A stretch of 64,000 nt of DNA from DATFNI01 sp963787205 (lineage in GTDB: Bacteria; Bacteroidota; Rhodothermia; Balneolales; DATFMH01). A program made the position numbers and the translations under genes. Below the pieces are notes generated by a model. The model made no database searches. It saw only the letters and a list, made by a program, of their open reading frames with translations, and was not told where the DNA came from. This document shows, piece after piece, positions 34,508-43,425 of the stretch (its first letter is position 1; each line of letters begins with the position of its first letter). Location of the stretch: NCBI GenBank assembly GCA_963787205.1, contig CAWBCD010000009.1, positions 1 through 64,000 on the forward strand, written 5' to 3'.

Positions 34508-35196
34508 AATGTTTTCTCCCATTTTACTGTTGAAGCGTCAATTACTTTAGCCTCATACGTTTTGCGTGTGTCTTTGCAATAGACTTTTATGCGGTCGCCT
34601 GTGGCGCCCGGCTGGCGGGCGACACAGGAAAGGCTCAAAAGAAGACCGTTTTGTTTGTATTCAAGAGTTACGGTATTCCCAAAGTCGATTACTGGGGTAT
34701 CCTGAATGCCTCTTGGGGAGATCGGCTTTCCGGCCGGAAGAAGTCTTTTGGAAACTTTGCCCTTTACAGTACCAGGATCTTTCAAATATATCCCCTGCAG
34801 CCTGGTTGTCCGAACCCAATTCATTTGAAACATATCAGGCGACAGCTTTTGTCCAGGCATGATCCTTTCCCGCGGAACCAGCAACTGCTGCCAGACATTC
34901 ACAAAAAGCTGGACCTGAGCCAATGAATTGTGATTCCCTTTATCATATCTGACTTTCGCCAGAGCGTAGCCTGTCGGCATATTGGGATCGGTGAGTTTGA
35001 CACCTGTTATCTGACTGGGAGATATATTTTCCAATTCCGTTGGGATATACCGAATGCTCACTTCAAACCGGTACGCATCTTTACCATACTGCTGAACGAG
35101 TTGTTGCTTCACCTCCTTGGTTAAAAAATCTGTAAGCTTAGCGCTCGCAGATGGTTGCAAATTCAGAATCAGTGATATGGCAAGAATGAAAAGCAT
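34504..35196 (-). CDS. flgA: Flagellar P-ring assembly chaperone FlgA
   Basis: A 230-aa periplasmic protein with a Sec signal peptide (FILAISLILNLQPSASA). The C-terminal SAF-type domain shows LVPRERIMPGQKLSPDMFQM, VKGKVSKRLLPAGKPIS and VTLEYKQNGLLLSLSCVARQPG. FlgA assists FlgI assembly. It overlaps flgH by 4 nt. Confidence 0.9.
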   Translation of the reverse strand: MLFILAISLILNLQPSASAKLTDFLTKEVKQQLVQQYGKDAYRFEVSIRYIPTELENISPSQITGVKLTDPNMPTGYALAKVRYDKGNHNSLAQVQLFVNVWQQLLVPRERIMPGQKLSPDMFQMNWVRTTRLQGIYLKDPGTVKGKVSKRLLPAGKPISPRGIQDTPVIDFGNTVTLEYKQNGLLLSLSCVARQPGATGDRIKVYCKDTRKTYEAKVIDASTVKWEKTL

Positions 35197-35220
35197 TAGT
35201 TCAGAAATCCTTTGATGATC

Positions 35221-36015
35221 CTATTGTTTGATAGCGTTAGTGAGTGACATCATCTGGTCGGCCGTTTGAATCATCTTGGAATTGATTTCATAGGCGCGTT
35301 GGGCGGTGATCAGAGAAACCATCTCATTTACGATATCGACGTTTGAGTTTTCGAGATACCCCTGTTCAATGGAGCCAAATCCATCAGAACCTGCCGTTCC
35401 GAGGTAGGGCTGACCCGATGCTACCGTCGGCGCGTACAGATTGTCACCGAGGGCACGCAGACCTTCAGGGTTAACAAATCTTGCCAGCTGTAACTGTCCA
35501 AGGTTTACCGGTTGGGTTTGTCCCTGCAGCATGGCGTTAATGGTTCCGTCTTTGGTTATCTGAACACTCTGGGTGTTGGGGGGTACCTGAATCTGGCTGG
35601 CCAATGGGAGCCCTGAACTGTTGACCAGAGTACCATCAGAATTGAGGGTGAACGTACCGTCTCGTGTATAGGCTACCGAGCCATCCGGTTGAAGAACCTG
35701 GAAAAATCCCTGTCCGCTAATGGCCATATCGAGTGGGTTTCCGGTATTTTGCATAGATCCCTGACTAAAATTCCGGATGGTTGCCGCCGGACGAGACCCC
35801 AGACCAATCTGCAAGTCAGTTGCACTGCTGCCAGTATTGCTGGCGGTAGAGCCGGAATCCGAACCGTTAATGGTTTGATAAAATAAGTCTTGAAAGGCGA
35901 TGGTACTCTTCTTGAAACCTGTTGTATTCACATTCGCCAGATTATTGGCAATGTTATCCACTGACATTTGTTGGGCACTCATTCCCAAAGCAGCCGTCTG
36001 AAGTGCTCTAAACAT
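35221..36015 (-). CDS. flgG: Distal rod protein FlgG
   Basis: A 264-aa distal rod subunit. The N-terminus reads MFRALQTAALGMSAQQMSVD then NIANNLANVNTTGFKKS. The centre has GNPLDMAISGQGFFQV and the C-terminus ENSNVDIVNEMVSLITAQRA with AYEINSKMIQTADQM. Its length matches the family (about 260 aa). It is exported by the flagellar type III system. Confidence 0.97.
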   Translation of the reverse strand: MFRALQTAALGMSAQQMSVDNIANNLANVNTTGFKKSTIAFQDLFYQTINGSDSGSTASNTGSSATDLQIGLGSRPAATIRNFSQGSMQNTGNPLDMAISGQGFFQVLQPDGSVAYTRDGTFTLNSDGTLVNSSGLPLASQIQVPPNTQSVQITKDGTINAMLQGQTQPVNLGQLQLARFVNPEGLRALGDNLYAPTVASGQPYLGTAGSDGFGSIEQGYLENSNVDIVNEMVSLITAQRAYEINSKMIQTADQMMSLTNAIKQ

Positions 36016-36034
36016 GGGATCCTTTATTTAAGAG

Positions 36035-36760
36035 TTAAAATTTTCCAAGTTGCGAAGTGACTTGTCCCAGTATCTGATCCATGGTCTGCATGGTTTTTTG
36101 CTGTGTCTGAAACAGACGCATATTGGTCGTCATAGCAATCATTTGCTTCAAAGGATCTACATTGGATGATTCGTAAAATCCCTGTGAAACCGTGCTTTCA
36201 TTATCAGCCAGAGGTGGCAGACCATCTTTCGTAGTCATATATGCATTGTTCAGTCGTTTGAGATCCTGGTAATTCGGAACTTTGACTAATTGTAGTTGGT
36301 CAACAACCGACCCATTTAGGGTGATGGTGCCATCTTTTGATATCTCCAGTTTCGCATTGGGATCGTTTTGCATTTCTGGCAAATAAATAGTTCCTGATTT
36401 TCCCTGAACGTAAGCGTCATTTGAATCGCGAAGGTATCCTTGCGAATCTATGTGAAACCGTCCGTTTCGGCTCATCACATCCTGTCCATTAGAATTCACC
36501 AGGAAAAAACCTTTCCCATTGATGGCCACATCAAATGGGTTGCCGGTTTTTTTCATATCACCGGATTCTGAACTAGCCGTTTCCTGCGCATCCGGGATAT
36601 CGACTACTTGTCCGTTGACGGCTTTTTGAAAAGCCTGGTAAAAGAGTTTTTGAGCTTTATACCCGGGGGTATTGATGTTCGCCAGATTGTTTGCCGTTAC
36701 ATCCTGGGCGCGTGACAACATTTCCAGGGCCTGCATTGATTGTTTTAATCGCTCGATCAT
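36035..36760 (-). CDS. flgF: Proximal rod protein FlgF (FlgF/FlgG family)
   Basis: About 241 aa from ATG 36760 (MIERLKQSMQALEMLSRAQD); the extra 16 residues available upstream are not conserved-looking. It shows NNLANINTPGYKAQ, TGNPFDVAINGKGFFLV, NVDPLKQMIAMTTNMRLFQT and QKTMQTMDQILG. First gene of the flg operon; a sigma-54-like site lies about 45 nt upstream. FlgF rather than FlgG is chosen because flgG follows. Confidence 0.88.
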   Translation of the reverse strand: MIERLKQSMQALEMLSRAQDVTANNLANINTPGYKAQKLFYQAFQKAVNGQVVDIPDAQETASSESGDMKKTGNPFDVAINGKGFFLVNSNGQDVMSRNGRFHIDSQGYLRDSNDAYVQGKSGTIYLPEMQNDPNAKLEISKDGTITLNGSVVDQLQLVKVPNYQDLKRLNNAYMTTKDGLPPLADNESTVSQGFYESSNVDPLKQMIAMTTNMRLFQTQQKTMQTMDQILGQVTSQLGKF

Positions 36761-36803
36761 AGCAATAAGGGTAATAACTGTGACAGTTTTCGCTGAAAAC
36801 AGT

Positions 36804-36819
36804 TTCAAACCTTATGCCA
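36804..36819 (-). promoter_or_regulatory. Sigma-54-like -24/-12 site upstream of flgF
   Basis: On the minus strand, TGGCATAAGGTTTGAA matches TGGCACGnnnnTTGCW except that the -12 GC reads GA and the base after the GGCAT is A. The predicted start would be about 30 nt before flgF. A sigma-54 activator is encoded at 17920-19332. The rest of the gap up to 37027 shows nothing else recognisable. Confidence 0.4.
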
Positions 36820-37027
36820 TAGTGAAGGTCTTGGTGAATAACAGATTATTGTGGCAGGCTGGGATGAACCTCAGGAAAGAATTGCCGGACCGAGGAAATA
36901 TCCAACGCACAGACAGTTAGCAATGAACATTAAAACAGTAAACAATGTGTTGATGTCAGTCTCCCGATTTCGAATTATCATCTTTATGATTTCATACAAT
37001 CGTGGACACATCAAATTGCTTCCAAAT

Positions 37028-37630
37028 CTACTTCCCCGTGCCAACGCCGCTAAGGGACACGCGGGCTATTTCCCGTCCCCTGTCTGGTGTTGGACGATCA
37101 TTTTTATTGGCCATAAACCTGAATAGCAAACCGGTAACTTTATTGAAGGAGGGAAGATCGAAACGGGTATAAACGGTGTCAGGTTTGGTGACTGTAATAG
37201 TAGTGGCTAACTTCCAATCTGGATTTGAGGGGCTTTTCCACCAAATACATAGATTGGTATCGGGTGGGATCAAAAGCTCGTCAAAAAGGAGAGCAGCCCT
37301 CTGGGTCTGCCGGTCCCATAACAGGGTACCTTTGTTAAAATCCTTAAGGTTACCGGGTACGTGAACGATAGCAAGGTCCCTGCTTTGGATAAGTGATCGA
37401 AGCCGAAGGTACTGGAACTGCACATCCCTCGTGGCCTGATCGAGCGTCAGAAGCTCATTATTCCGCTCTTCCAGTTTTTTGACCAGTTCATCATTTTTAT
37501 GCTTCGTCAAAAAAGAATTCCATTGCAGATAAACGGCAATGAATATGAGGGCAAACAATGTGAGACCCACAATTGACAGAAAAGTGGAGTTAGAGCGGGT
37601 ATTCTCTGATGATTGGTTGCGGTCAAACAT
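37028..37630 (-). CDS. Membrane-anchored protein of unknown function with an RskA-like C-terminal part
   Basis: A 200-aa protein. A short cytoplasmic N-terminus precedes one transmembrane helix (FLSIVGLTLFALIFIAVYL, residues 18-36), a coiled coil (KKLEERNNELLTLDQATRD) and a beta-rich extracytoplasmic part. The pattern GTLLWDRQTQRAALLF with IPPDTNLCIWWK resembles the periplasmic domain of anti-sigma factors of the RskA type. No zinc-finger N-terminus and no adjacent sigma factor are present. It lies upstream of the flg operon but 267 nt away. Function not recognised. Confidence 0.75.
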   Translation of the reverse strand: MFDRNQSSENTRSNSTFLSIVGLTLFALIFIAVYLQWNSFLTKHKNDELVKKLEERNNELLTLDQATRDVQFQYLRLRSLIQSRDLAIVHVPGNLKDFNKGTLLWDRQTQRAALLFDELLIPPDTNLCIWWKSPSNPDWKLATTITVTKPDTVYTRFDLPSFNKVTGLLFRFMANKNDRPTPDRGREIARVSLSGVGTGK

Positions 37631-37769
37631 TCTGAAGACAAATGAATTGTTGAGGAATCAGAAAAACAGGTATCGGTTATCGTTCAAAAGGCTTGTTGTG
37701 TATGTATCGACGTATCTCCCCATAAGTAAAGTCAGAGACTAAGACACACCTTATATATTGCTAGAAAAA

Positions 37770-38000
37770 TCAGGAGTTTTGGGTACTGGATGATTCTCTG
37801 TCGTTTTCCTTTATTTCGATATAATCTGCTTCCTCAATATCGTCAAAGCGTTTCTTACGTCCTTGAGAGAAACGTGTTCTTGAATTGTTGCCGGAACCTG
37901 AATTAACCTGATTGTTAAAAGCCCGGCTCCCACTACTTAAACTCTTGTAGAAGCGAACAAAAGCCCATATCAAGAGTATCAAAAGAATTAAATCAAGCAT
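37770..38000 (-). CDS. Small membrane protein, DUF4834-like
   Basis: A 76-aa protein. The N-terminal hydrophobic helix (MLDLILLILLIWAFVRFYKS) is followed by a polar tail ending in an acidic FDDIEEADYIEIKE motif. This layout is that of DUF4834 proteins found next to housekeeping genes in Bacteroidota. It lies 11 nt after the deoxynucleoside kinase gene in the dnaA-folK operon. Function unknown. Confidence 0.7.
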   Translation of the reverse strand: MLDLILLILLIWAFVRFYKSLSSGSRAFNNQVNSGSGNNSRTRFSQGRKKRFDDIEEADYIEIKENDRESSSTQNS

Positions 38001-38011
38001 GATAACATTTA

Positions 38012-38650
38012 TTAACCGGGTGTAATATGAGTATGGGTATTACGGATTGGTGAGTAAAATATTTGCTGATCTATATAATCCAAATGATCCTTATCATTAA
38101 CAAAGTCAATTTCACTTGCGTTTATAATCATCAGTGGCGATCGGTCATAATGATGGAAAAATTGGTTATATACATCGTTTAGTTCCTGCAGGTAAACGGG
38201 ATCGATGTTCTGTTCGTATTCCCGGTTCCGCATTTCGATATTATACAATAATCGTTCCACTGTACACTGAATGAAAACAACCAAATCGGGCTTTGGTGTC
38301 TTCAGGTTCATAATACTGAATATTTTATCATAAAGCGCCATTTCATCACCGGCAAGGTTAACCCGGGCAAAAATCCGGTCTTTATCGAAAAGATAGTCTG
38401 TCAGAACCAGTTCGTGGAACAACTCTTTATTCTGAATTTTCTGTTGCTGGTGGAAGCGGGATGCCAGGAATGATAGCTGTGTCTGGAAAGCATAGCGATC
38501 CATGTCCTCATAAAATTTCGGAAGGAAGGGATTCTCTTCAAATTCTTCCAAAACCAGTTTGGCTCCATGCCTCATTGCCAGCAATTTAGCGAGAGATGTC
38601 TTCCCTGCCCCGATAACCCCCTCGATTGCGATAAAATCAAATTGATTCAT
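38012..38650 (-). CDS. Deoxynucleoside kinase family protein
   Basis: A 212-aa nucleoside salvage kinase. The P-loop GVIGAGKTSLAK lies at residues 9-20. The conserved EEFEENPFLPKFYEDMDRYA is the dNK lid/substrate region, DYLFDKDRIFA is the DR-x motif, and PDLVVFIQCTVERLLYNIEMRNREYE is the LID arginine helix. It phosphorylates deoxyadenosine/deoxyguanosine or related nucleosides. It overlaps folK by 4 nt; folK-dNK pairs occur commonly in Bacteroidota. Confidence 0.9.
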   Translation of the reverse strand: MNQFDFIAIEGVIGAGKTSLAKLLAMRHGAKLVLEEFEENPFLPKFYEDMDRYAFQTQLSFLASRFHQQQKIQNKELFHELVLTDYLFDKDRIFARVNLAGDEMALYDKIFSIMNLKTPKPDLVVFIQCTVERLLYNIEMRNREYEQNIDPVYLQELNDVYNQFFHHYDRSPLMIINASEIDFVNDKDHLDYIDQQIFYSPIRNTHTHITPG

Positions 38651-39150
38651 GCGTCAGCATCCCAGGATAAATTGGTCTCAGTGATTCTGATTTTAGGTGC
38701 GCATGTTATCATTTCTTCTATAAACTTGCCACTCACCGGATCATGCCAATCCGGATTAAGTTTACGAAGGGGGAGCAGAACGAAGAGCCTGTCAGGATAG
38801 GATGGGTGAGGCACCTGAAGTTTTCCTCTGTTAATATGTAATTCATCAAAGGAAATGATATCCAGATCAATCACCCTGTTCGACCAGCGTGGGGCATCCT
38901 GATCTCTTCCGGTTTCTTTTTCAAAAGCTTTACACCGGTAGAGCAATTCCTGTGGTTCGAGCGAAGTGGTTATCCGGACAACTGCATTCAGGTAATCATT
39001 ATCAGAAGGTCCAACTGGTTCGGATTCGTATATTGGAGAAGCTGAAACAGAACTGACGGAGATTTCTCTCAGGAAATGATATGCTTTACGTAAGTAGTCT
39101 AATCGTTGTCCCAGATTGGATCCCAATGCGATATACACGGTGTGTTTCAT
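38647..39150 (-). CDS. folK: 2-amino-4-hydroxy-6-hydroxymethyldihydropteridine pyrophosphokinase
   Basis: About 167 aa from ATG 39150. HPPK of the folate pathway transfers pyrophosphate from ATP to the pterin. Signatures: VYIALGSNLGQRLDYL at the N-terminus, YESEPVGPSDNDYLNAVVRI, and the family motif GRDQDAPRWSNRVIDLDII with catalytic R/D residues, then VPHPSYPDRLFVLLPL. The TTG at 39168 would overlap the dnaA stop and is less likely. Confidence 0.94.
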   Translation of the reverse strand: MKHTVYIALGSNLGQRLDYLRKAYHFLREISVSSVSASPIYESEPVGPSDNDYLNAVVRITTSLEPQELLYRCKAFEKETGRDQDAPRWSNRVIDLDIISFDELHINRGKLQVPHPSYPDRLFVLLPLRKLNPDWHDPVSGKFIEEMITCAPKIRITETNLSWDADA

Positions 39151-39164
39151 TTGCACCGGTACGA

Positions 39165-40637
39165 TCAAACACTGGTCAGTTCGATCTGATGTTCCAGGTC
39201 CTGGAGAATGCGTTTGTGTTTTGAACTGCTTTTCAAGCGCTCTTCGATAGTTGTGATGGCGTGAATAACCGTGGAGTGATCACGTCCGCCAAAATGCAAT
39301 CCAATCGTTTTCAGACTTGATTTCGTATATTTTTTAGACAAATACATGGCGATCTGACGTGCCTCAACAATCTCTTGTTTCCGGGTTTTATCTTTGAGTT
39401 TATTGGTATCCATCGCAAAATATTCACAAACATGATTCTGGATGCTCTCGATGGATATATGGGCCCGCGAATCCTTGATCATATCCTTGAGAATCCGCTT
39501 GGAGGTGATCAGATCGATTTCATCAATACCCTGAAGAGAAGAGGCTGCCAACAATTTAATGATGGCACCTTCCAGGTCGCGAATACTCGATTTGAAGTTA
39601 TGAGCTATAAACTCGATGACTTCATGATCGAATTCAACACCGTTGTCGTGGGACTTGCGTTCCAGGATCGCGTACCGCGTTTCGTAGTCCGGCATCTGAA
39701 GATCAGCGCTCAGACCCCAGCTAAATCGGGATATCAGTCGTTCTTCAATATCAGGGATGTCTTTGGGCGCCCGGTCACTGCTGAGTACAATCTGCTTTCC
39801 TTCCTGGTGAAGGGTATTGAAAATGTGGAAGAACTCTTCCTGGGTCTTTTCTTTTCCACTGAAGAACTGGATATCATCCACAATCAGACAGTCCACGTTG
39901 CGATAAAACATTGAAAATTCGCTGGCACGATTATTCCGGATCGCATGAACAAATTCATTAGTGAAGCTTTCCGAAGAGATATAAAGGACTGATTTCTCGT
40001 CCCCGTATTCCAGTTTAATCTTGTTTCCGATACTCTGTGTCAGGTGGGTTTTCCCCAGACCCACCCCGCCATAAATAAAAAAAGGATTGAAGGAATTCTT
40101 ACCGGGATTTTCAGCAATAGCTAATGAAGCATTGCGGGCCAAACGATTACAGTCACCCTCGATAAAACGCTCGAAAATATAGCTGGGGTTCAGATTTGAA
40201 TGAATCCTGCTTTTACGAATTCCCGGTATTACAAAAGGATTGTGAATTTGATGGGGAGGATAGTAGGGCGCAGCCGGACTTTCATCTTCGTGATGGGGTG
40301 GGGCAGGTTGCTGCGGCAGTCTGACGGTTCTGGAATCTATCGTGGTATTCGACTTTTCAAGTACGATGGAATACTCCAGTTTTCCATCGGGACCAATAAC
40401 TTTGGTGATGGTGGAGCGGAGCATATTATAATAATGTTCTTCCAGCCATTCATACCAGAACTGCGATGGTACCTGTATTGTCAGAGTTTTCTCTTCCAGT
40501 TTAAGAGGTTTAATAGGCTCAAACCACGATTTGAATTTCTGGTAGTTTATATTGTCACGAATAATCTCCAGACAACGTTGCCAAATCTGATGAGCACTTT
40601 CTGATTCAGAACCAATAGTAAACGACGCCTCAGTCAC
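39165..40637 (-). CDS. dnaA: Chromosomal replication initiator DnaA
   Basis: A 490-aa initiator. Domain I is at 1-90 (IWQRCLEIIRDNINYQKFKS) and a proline-rich linker at about 105-140. The AAA+ domain III has Walker A GGVGLGKT (190-197), Walker B CLIVDDIQFF and the sensor LSSDRAPKDIPDIEERLISR. Domain IV carries the DnaA signature KTIGLHFGGRDHSTVIHAI. Next to it upstream is a cluster of four DnaA boxes. Confidence 0.98.
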   Translation of the reverse strand: MTEASFTIGSESESAHQIWQRCLEIIRDNINYQKFKSWFEPIKPLKLEEKTLTIQVPSQFWYEWLEEHYYNMLRSTITKVIGPDGKLEYSIVLEKSNTTIDSRTVRLPQQPAPPHHEDESPAAPYYPPHQIHNPFVIPGIRKSRIHSNLNPSYIFERFIEGDCNRLARNASLAIAENPGKNSFNPFFIYGGVGLGKTHLTQSIGNKIKLEYGDEKSVLYISSESFTNEFVHAIRNNRASEFSMFYRNVDCLIVDDIQFFSGKEKTQEEFFHIFNTLHQEGKQIVLSSDRAPKDIPDIEERLISRFSWGLSADLQMPDYETRYAILERKSHDNGVEFDHEVIEFIAHNFKSSIRDLEGAIIKLLAASSLQGIDEIDLITSKRILKDMIKDSRAHISIESIQNHVCEYFAMDTNKLKDKTRKQEIVEARQIAMYLSKKYTKSSLKTIGLHFGGRDHSTVIHAITTIEERLKSSSKHKRILQDLEHQIELTSV

Positions 40638-40699
40638 GGTAGCAAGCTAACAATTACATGTTCAAGATTAATTTTTGGGGATCGTCAAGTCCAATCCTC

Positions 40700-40980
40700 C
40701 GGGAGTTATCCACACTTCGACTCCCCCACGTCTATGTTTCGTGAAGTGAAAATGACAATTTCCTCAGCCTATGTCAAACAATTATTGACCCACTTACCCC
40801 AAAGTTATCCACATTTTTTTTAACAGTGTAACTTATTGCCTGGCAATACGATATATACAAAATAAAAAAAAGTGTGGATAAGGCTTGCTTTGTATTAACA
40901 TTGCCGTAATATGGATCTAGAGGCAACGAGGAAGTCGGGTTTGGATACAAGAAAAAGTTTTAAACAAGTTATCCACAATT
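40700..40980. other. Candidate chromosomal origin (oriC): four perfect DnaA boxes
   Basis: TTATCCACA occurs at 40706-40714, 40805-40813 and 40969-40977 on the plus strand and as TGTGGATAA at 40873-40881. Between the second and third boxes is an AT-rich stretch with T and A runs (40814-40872), a possible unwinding region. The whole gap between dnaA and prmC (40638-41045) is non-coding. It may serve as oriC, as a dnaA autoregulatory region, or both. Confidence 0.65.
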
Positions 40981-41045
40981 TATGTGTTACTCGATAATCG
41001 TTCGAGTTAATCTCCCTAATCCTTTATTAAGCAAGGTATTAAATA

Positions 41046-41918
41046 TTAACCCTTATATAAGCCGCAAATGATACGATTTTTATCATTATAATCGCGTAAG
41101 AGTGTCGTTTCCCACTTGCTTTTTTCGAATAACTTTAAAAGATCATTCCCATAGTCCTCATGGATCTCAACAATAAGGTAACCGTCCTTTTTCAATAGGG
41201 TTTCTCCGATGCGCTTCAGAGATGCGTACATGCCCTTGAGGTTGCCTGTAAATAAAGCGATTTCTGGTTCATAATCCCTGACTTCACGGTCAATATCAGA
41301 CTTTTCTTCATCCGGTATGTAAGGAGGGTTTGATACGATCAAATCCAGTTTGTCCGGTAGGTTCTCCATGAATGATTCCGGTTGAAACAAATCACCAACC
41401 AGAAAAGTAACTTCCGTAGCATTCAAAGCGGCGTTCTCGCGGGCCAGTTTCAGTGCGGATTCAGAGATGTCTATCGCATAAACATCCCATCTGGGCTGTT
41501 CCATTTTGAGTGCAATGGCAATGCAACCCGATCCGGTCCCAATATCGAGCAATCTACAGGGTGATTCGGCGGGCAGCCTTTCCAGGACCGATTCCACGAG
41601 ACGTTCCGTCTCAGGTCTGGGAATCAGCACATCAGCAGTGACTCTCAGATGTGCATGCATGAATTCAGTACGCCCCACGATATATTGCAGAGGCTCGTGC
41701 TTCAGCCTTCTCTTGATTTTATCTCTTAAATCCGACAACTCGCCTTCTGAAAGGGGGCGGTCGAACTGTAAATAGATATCCAGCCTCCGCATCTGCAACA
41801 CGTCGGCAAGAAGCCATTCTATGCTCAGCCTTGGTGAGGGGACCTTTTTCTCTTCAAAATATGCCGTTCCCCATTTTATCATGGACAATATGGTCCACTC
41901 TTCCGGAACTTGCGGCAT
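41046..41918 (-). CDS. prmC: Peptide chain release factor glutamine methyltransferase PrmC (HemK)
   Basis: A 290-aa SAM-dependent methyltransferase modifying the GGQ glutamine of release factors. The N-terminal helical domain is at 1-80. SAM motif I is LLDIGTGSGCIAIAL (123 onward), and the catalytic NPPY is at 197-200 (DLIVSNPPYIPDEEK). RPETERLVE at about 101 is also family-typical. Confidence 0.95.
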   Translation of the reverse strand: MPQVPEEWTILSMIKWGTAYFEEKKVPSPRLSIEWLLADVLQMRRLDIYLQFDRPLSEGELSDLRDKIKRRLKHEPLQYIVGRTEFMHAHLRVTADVLIPRPETERLVESVLERLPAESPCRLLDIGTGSGCIAIALKMEQPRWDVYAIDISESALKLARENAALNATEVTFLVGDLFQPESFMENLPDKLDLIVSNPPYIPDEEKSDIDREVRDYEPEIALFTGNLKGMYASLKRIGETLLKKDGYLIVEIHEDYGNDLLKLFEKSKWETTLLRDYNDKNRIICGLYKG

Positions 41919-41926
41919 TCTGCGGG

Positions 41927-42340
41927 TTACTCGGTTTCCTGAGTTGAAGTATCCTCTATTTCCTGTACGCTCAAACCATATCTCTTGGCGTAATCCATTA
42001 TAAAATCAGTAACTTGATCCATGAGCGGACGTTCATTGTCAAGCGAACTCCCCCGAAATCCCATCCGCCCTCCGGTCGGTAAAATATAAATTTTTAGACT
42101 TTTGCCGGAAAATTCAAAGATGGATGTTAAGGCAGTGCTTGAGTTAAGTTGCCGCTGGTATTCCTCAAATACTGAGACCAGAATCAGGTCCTCGCTACTG
42201 GACGAATTGTACTGATACGAATATTTCGGTTTTATTTCATCCAGTAATGCAGAACCAAAACGTTTTAGAGTTTCGGTGGGTCCGAATACAATGTACTTTC
42301 GTGCTGACTGCATACGATTAGTTGTTTCAGATAAAGCCAA
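41927..42340 (-). CDS. Conserved-looking hypothetical protein
   Basis: 137 aa, 8 nt upstream of prmC on the same strand, so probably co-transcribed. Mixed alpha/beta composition, e.g. KYIVFGPTETLKRFGSALLD and EFSGKSLKIYILPTGGRMGF, without signal peptide or membrane helix. A later ATG (residue 10) could be the true start. I do not recognise the family. Confidence 0.6.
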   Translation of the reverse strand: MALSETTNRMQSARKYIVFGPTETLKRFGSALLDEIKPKYSYQYNSSSSEDLILVSVFEEYQRQLNSSTALTSIFEFSGKSLKIYILPTGGRMGFRGSSLDNERPLMDQVTDFIMDYAKRYGLSVQEIEDTSTQETE

Positions 42341-42348
42341 TACAGTTT

Positions 42349-42375
42349 GGTTATAATAAAAACATTACTATAACC
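42349..42375. other. Inverted repeat in divergent promoter region
   Basis: GGTTATA (42349-42355) and TATAACC (42369-42375) lie between the divergent genes at 41927 (minus) and 42561 (plus). The shape is operator-like. No regulator is suggested. Confidence 0.35.
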
Positions 42376-42560
42376 TTATAAAGGCAGTTTGTAAAATTTT
42401 CATCCGGAAGATAAGGGCAAAATCGATTAAGGCAAGTGTTATTTGATATTTTCATTACATTTCACAGATTTTGACATATAATTTCGAATTTTTTGGGTGT
42501 TTCGCTCGTTAATCTACAACACCTCAGAATGCAACTGAAGCTAATTATAGATAGTTGTTT

Positions 42561-43409
42561 ATGAAAAAACTGATTTCGGCCCTTACATTCACCATTTTGA
42601 TGTGCTTTGGGGTTGCAGCATTTGCTCAGATTGGCAGTCAGCCTCCAGTCATACAACCGGGGAACCCGGTAACCCCGTTGTCTAAGAATTTACATCGTGG
42701 GATGGCATTTGAAGTCCTGCTGTCCAATTTCGGAGTTGGCGTCGGCGGACAGTTCCGGCAGGTAATATCACCCATGACGGAACTGACAGCAGACTTGCGT
42801 ATAACCGGGCTTAAAAATGTCTCTGAACAGACAATAAGTACCTATTTCGGGCAGGAAACGCCTCATAAATTTAATCGAGTTCTTGCCTTCCCTTTCTCCG
42901 TGGGTATACGGCACCGGATATTTGCCAAATTGCTGGACGATAACTTCCGTGTTCATCTGGCTGCTGCGATTGGCCCCTCGATGGCGTTTGTCTATCCTTA
43001 TTTCAAGGATTATAATCAAAATGGTGTCCGTGATTACGGAAATATGTATTTATTGAATGGCAGCTATTACCCAATTCCTTATACGGGGGTAATTCCGGCC
43101 GGAGGGGTATATCAAAATTATGAACGCGTAAATGATATGTTTTCGGATTGGAAAGATGGTCACCTGAAATGGGGAACAAGTGGACAGCTTGTTCTGTCGG
43201 TCGACCTCGGGAAGTTTAAGAATATCGGGTCGATTAATGTTGGCTACTATTTCCATTATTATCCGGGTGGAATCCAGATGCTTGAACCTAAAAATTTTGT
43301 ATTAACCGGCAGTCAGACAAGTCCGAGTTATGTCATCCAAAAAGCGAATCCTCCACAGAAATACTTTGGTTCTCCCATCATCTCATTTTCATTCGGCGGG
43401 ATGTGGTGA
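42561..43409 (+). CDS. Predicted outer-membrane beta-barrel protein
   Basis: About 282 aa from ATG 42561. A Sec signal peptide (MKKLISALTFTILMCFGVAA) ends at AFAQ. The mature part has alternating amphipathic strands (GMAFEVLLSNFGVGVGGQFR; AFPFSVGIRHRIF; KFKNIGSINVGYYFHYYPGG) and ends in an aromatic residue (SFSFGGMW), consistent with barrel insertion. A TTG six bases upstream is an alternative start. No family assigned. Confidence 0.75.
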   Translation: MKKLISALTFTILMCFGVAAFAQIGSQPPVIQPGNPVTPLSKNLHRGMAFEVLLSNFGVGVGGQFRQVISPMTELTADLRITGLKNVSEQTISTYFGQETPHKFNRVLAFPFSVGIRHRIFAKLLDDNFRVHLAAAIGPSMAFVYPYFKDYNQNGVRDYGNMYLLNGSYYPIPYTGVIPAGGVYQNYERVNDMFSDWKDGHLKWGTSGQLVLSVDLGKFKNIGSINVGYYFHYYPGGIQMLEPKNFVLTGSQTSPSYVIQKANPPQKYFGSPIISFSFGGMW

Positions 43410-43425
43410 AAAAAGTACTTCGTAA

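Noticed and set aside
39375..39914. Plus-strand 179-codon open frame
   Set aside because: Antisense to dnaA domains III-IV.
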